Source: Bacteroidetes bacterium GWA2_31_9
Lineage (GTDB): Bacteria; Bacteroidota; Bacteroidia; Bacteroidales; GWF2-33-38
Assembly (NCBI GenBank): GCA_001768975.1
Contig: MEND01000230.1
Location: forward strand, 13,311-46,645
Reading direction: 5' to 3'
DNA length: 33,335 nt
Shown: one piece after another, positions 31,420-33,335 of the stretch
How the letters are laid out: each line of letters starts with the position of its first letter
Position numbering within the stretch: position 1 is the stretch's first letter
Program-made: the position numbers and the translations under genes
Notes under the pieces: model-generated
Told to the model about the DNA's origin: nothing
The model's database searches: none
The model's input: only the letters and a program-made list of their open reading frames with translations

Positions 31420-32508
31420 CTAATTTATTCGTTGTTTAATTTTCATTAATCTTGTAAAAAGCCTATTTATCTGGGAAGTATGCTTTTCAAATTTTAATGG
31501 TTGATTATTTATTATTGTTTGTAAATCTTTTTCAGTAAGATTTAAATAATTTAAAACATTTTGATAGTTTTCTGGTAAAGATGTAATGTCATCATTTGAA
31601 TATAATTCTAATGCTTTTTCTCTTGAAATTTCGTCTCGTCTAATCATATTGCTATATTGACATAGCCTTCTCTCGTAACCATATATTTTATTTCTCACAT
31701 AATTTGTTAGTGGTTCTGCAATGCAATCAAAATGTTTTGAATATTCTTTACTTTTATCTTCTTTCCAATCTAATTCCTTTGCAATAATTTCTCCCATTTC
31801 TTTGTCAGTTGGATTCTTGATATAAAACAATGGTTTAACTTCTTTAGCCATTTTTCCTAACTTTTTATTAATTGATAATAGAAAAAGATTGAGATTTGGA
31901 TAAATTAAAAAATCATTTATTTCTTTTTTTGTCAAATCTGTATATTTTCTTAATATGTATTTAAATCTAACAATATCTTGTATATTATCTGGAACAAAAG
32001 AATCTTCTTCTAATGGAGATGTACCATAAAGAATAATTGGACAAGAATAATTTTTTGCTACCTTTATGATATTGGCCTTTGTCCCTATATCACAAGCACC
32101 ACAAATGTCCCCTGAATATAAAAGTGTATTTCTATAAATCTTTTTTTGAACTTCTTTATCTGGTTTACAAAAAACATGTTTTACTTTTGTAATTTCAATG
32201 GCTCTTTGTATATTTTCTAATGCTATTGGACTAAATAATCCATTATCATATGTCATTGCTACTACATTTAGATTATAAACATTTACCGCTAAATGAAGGA
32301 TATAAGTACTGTCCTTACCTCCGCTTAATGGGACTAACGCATCATATTTAGTTGCTTTATTTTTTGCGTTTTGCAATATATTTAAAAATTGATTTTCACC
32401 TATTGGTTTATATTTTTTTTGTACTACACACAAGGAACATGCTCCGTCCTCATTGAAAGAAATTCCTGGATATTTGTCATTTATAATACATTTACTACAA
32501 ATTTTCAT
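31420..32508 (-). CDS. WbpG/PseA-like N-acetyl sugar amidotransferase
   Basis: PP-loop ATP pyrophosphatase of 362 residues of the WbpG type, which adenylates a sugar carbonyl/carboxyl and transfers an amide from a glutaminase-derived ammonia in LPS or capsule sugar synthesis. It begins with a zinc-ribbon-like pattern (CSKC, C4/C7; CSLC, C24/C27, around NDKYPGISFNEDGAC). The PP-loop PLSGGKDST (60-68) follows, then a further CGAC (136-139). The C-terminal half is helical with the family-like end SREKALELYSNDD. Length is close to the family. WbpG-type enzymes usually work with HisH/HisF-like glutaminase and cyclase genes, and none is present here. A -7-like word (TAATTTTT, minus, 32534-32541) with TTG 18 bases further up precedes it. 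The substrate is unknown, and a distant PP-loop paralogue is possible. Confidence 0.75.
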   Translation of the reverse strand: MKICSKCIINDKYPGISFNEDGACSLCVVQKKYKPIGENQFLNILQNAKNKATKYDALVPLSGGKDSTYILHLAVNVYNLNVVAMTYDNGLFSPIALENIQRAIEITKVKHVFCKPDKEVQKKIYRNTLLYSGDICGACDIGTKANIIKVAKNYSCPIILYGTSPLEEDSFVPDNIQDIVRFKYILRKYTDLTKKEINDFLIYPNLNLFLLSINKKLGKMAKEVKPLFYIKNPTDKEMGEIIAKELDWKEDKSKEYSKHFDCIAEPLTNYVRNKIYGYERRLCQYSNMIRRDEISREKALELYSNDDITSLPENYQNVLNYLNLTEKDLQTIINNQPLKFEKHTSQINRLFTRLMKIKQRIN

Positions 32509-32580
32509 TTTATCAAGTTTTAAGTTTTTTTCAAAAAATTAGTATTGAGATTTTTATTGCAAATTTCATGGAACTGAATG

Positions 32581-32603
32581 GTAACTAGTTACTAAAAGTA
32601 ACT
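32581..32603. promoter_or_regulatory. Palindromic candidate operator
   Basis: Perfect palindrome GTAACTAGTTAC followed by a half-site GTAACT, about 75 bases upstream of the amidotransferase start. The two-plus-one half-site arrangement suits a dimeric regulator, but chance is possible in AT-rich DNA. Confidence 0.3.
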
Positions 32604-33044
32604 GCCGATTTATTTTACTATTTTACAATCAATTGCTATTCGTTTTTAATTGAGTTTAAATGTTTACAAACGTTTACACTCATATTTTGCAAAACTAACA
32701 AAACTTTGTACCATAAAAATATAACAAAGTTTAAAACAAACAAAATTAATTCATTCTGTGTAAGTAAATTTAGGCAATACAATACTTATTAATTTTGTAC
32801 CCTCAGTTTGTAAATAATTGCAAGCGTTTCACCGCTTTAATAAATGATATAATTTTTTGAAGTCTGGCATATATAAAGAGTTTTAACCCAATATATATAA
32901 GTTAGATATATAATATAATTAGTAAAATTTCAAATTGAACTTATCAAAATTTGAAAAAAAATGGCTCTTAAAGTTAATATGAAAGTTAGTTTTTTTATTG
33001 ACGAATGTAGCGTATTACTTGACTAAAATTTCATTTAGACAATA

Positions 33045-33070
33045 ATTACACTAATTTTCACTAATTGCAC
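33045..33070. repeat. Fragment of the CACTAATT-type repeat
   Basis: ATTACACTAATTTTCACTAA followed by TTGCAC shows a 10-base tandem period (CACTAATT). Its first 13 bases (ATTACACTAATTT) are identical to 7871-7883 inside the inverted repeat near xerD, so it is probably a decayed copy of the same family. Confidence 0.45.
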
Positions 33071-33154
33071 TCTGTCTCATATGATTAGATGAACCTGCAA
33101 TTATAAAAATCAAACGAAGGCAGTGATTCAACCGAGCTGAAAAGTTTACAAATG

Positions 33155-33335
33155 TTAAGCTTTTCTAACAAATTCAGATTTTAATGCCATTGCACCAAAA
33201 CCATCAATTTTACAATCAATATTATGGTCGCCTTCGACTAAACGAATGTTTCTAACTTTGGTGCCAGCTTTTATAGGTCCGGCGGCTCCTTTTACGGGTA
33301 AGTTTTTAATAACTATAACCGAATCGCCATCTTGC
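33155..33335 (-). CDS. phnA: PhnA/YjdM zinc-ribbon protein, C-terminal part
   Basis: Gene cut by the window end; not in the ORF track. The visible 59 residues read [19 protein letters not shown] then a strand-rich stretch ending [20 protein letters not shown] and KSEFVRKA, followed by TAA (TTA at 33155-33157 on the + strand). This is the highly conserved C-terminal SH3-like domain of PhnA/YjdM; the N-terminal zinc ribbon would lie beyond the window. In E. coli the gene sits near the phn locus but is not needed for phosphonate breakdown, and its role is unclear. Recognition is firm because the motif [12 protein letters not shown] is distinctive. Confidence 0.9.
   Translation of the reverse strand, partial: QDGDSVIVIKNLPVKGAAGPIKAGTKVRNIRLVEGDHNIDCKIDGFGAMALKSEFVRKA

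Larger units (their letters stand above)
32509..33154. other. Long gene-free AT-rich region
   Basis: 646 bases without a credible gene. Observed: a 12-bp palindrome GTAACTAGTTAC (32581-32592) followed by another GTAACT (32598-32603); a direct repeat GTTTACA-aac-GTTTACA near 32662-32678; divergent -7-like words, TAGTTTTG on the minus strand (32690-32697) and TAATTTTG on the plus strand (32790-32797); and a tandem-repeat fragment at 33045-33070. A 21-codon ORF at about 32961-33026 is too short to support. Confidence 0.45.

Noticed and set aside
32961-33026. 21-codon ORF starting MALKVNMKVSFF
   Set aside because: Too short and without family likeness or flanking signals; expected by chance in 646 bases.

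Overview
The window looks like chromosomal DNA of a Bacteroidota (Bacteroidetes) bacterium, probably of the Bacteroidia or a related class. The evidence is very AT-rich DNA (roughly 30% G+C by eye), proteins ending in type IX secretion (T9SS) sorting domains, PafA, BatA and PD40-OmpA proteins typical of the phylum, and many gene starts preceded by the Bacteroidetes -7 promoter word TAnnTTTG, several with a TTG about 19-22 bases upstream. No tRNA, rRNA, CRISPR array, prophage or transposase gene was recognised.

Layout. 1-6.5 kb holds a periplasmic PafA-type phosphatase, a T9SS-exported protein of unknown role, a palindromic repeat cluster and a T9SS-exported GH31 glycosidase. 6.6-9.6 kb holds a small exported barrel-like protein, aroQ, an inverted-repeat element, xerD and a MntA/HepT toxin-antitoxin pair. 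9.7-13.1 kb holds an MFS transporter and a lipoprotein metallopeptidase. 13.2-15.1 kb holds a two-gene ABC-type ATPase plus TOPRIM-like (RloA/RloB-like) pair, a plausible defence module. 15.1-19.7 kb holds a BatA-domain membrane protein and, on the other strand, a glycosyltransferase-thioredoxin operon. 20-21.6 kb holds a WecA/TagO-like sugar-phosphate transferase followed at once by a free-standing glutamine synthetase N-terminal domain homologue and a tiny membrane protein. 21.8-23 kb holds an ECF sigma factor overlapping its probable anti-sigma factor. 23-31.1 kb holds an outer-membrane protein, argS, a PorE-like OmpA/PD40/TPR protein and an AsmA-family protein with a lysine/alanine-rich tail. 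31.1-33.3 kb is gene-poor, with palindromes and microsatellites around a solitary WbpG-like amidotransferase, and ends in the 3' part of phnA (yjdM).

How the genes fit together. Much of the content is cell-envelope work: exported hydrolases and the T9SS sorting signals that route them, a PorE-like periplasmic anchor, AsmA, lipid-linked glycan initiation and a sigma/anti-sigma pair. Housekeeping genes (aroQ, xerD, argS) are scattered between short accessory islets. The most unusual item is the 145-residue protein at 21051-21488. It aligns by eye with almost the whole N-terminal beta-grasp domain of type I glutamine synthetase and stops just where the catalytic barrel should begin. The second is the ATPase/TOPRIM pair, whose ATPase lacks the usual Walker B glutamate and H-loop histidine. 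All family assignments were made by reading the sequence; no database search was run.
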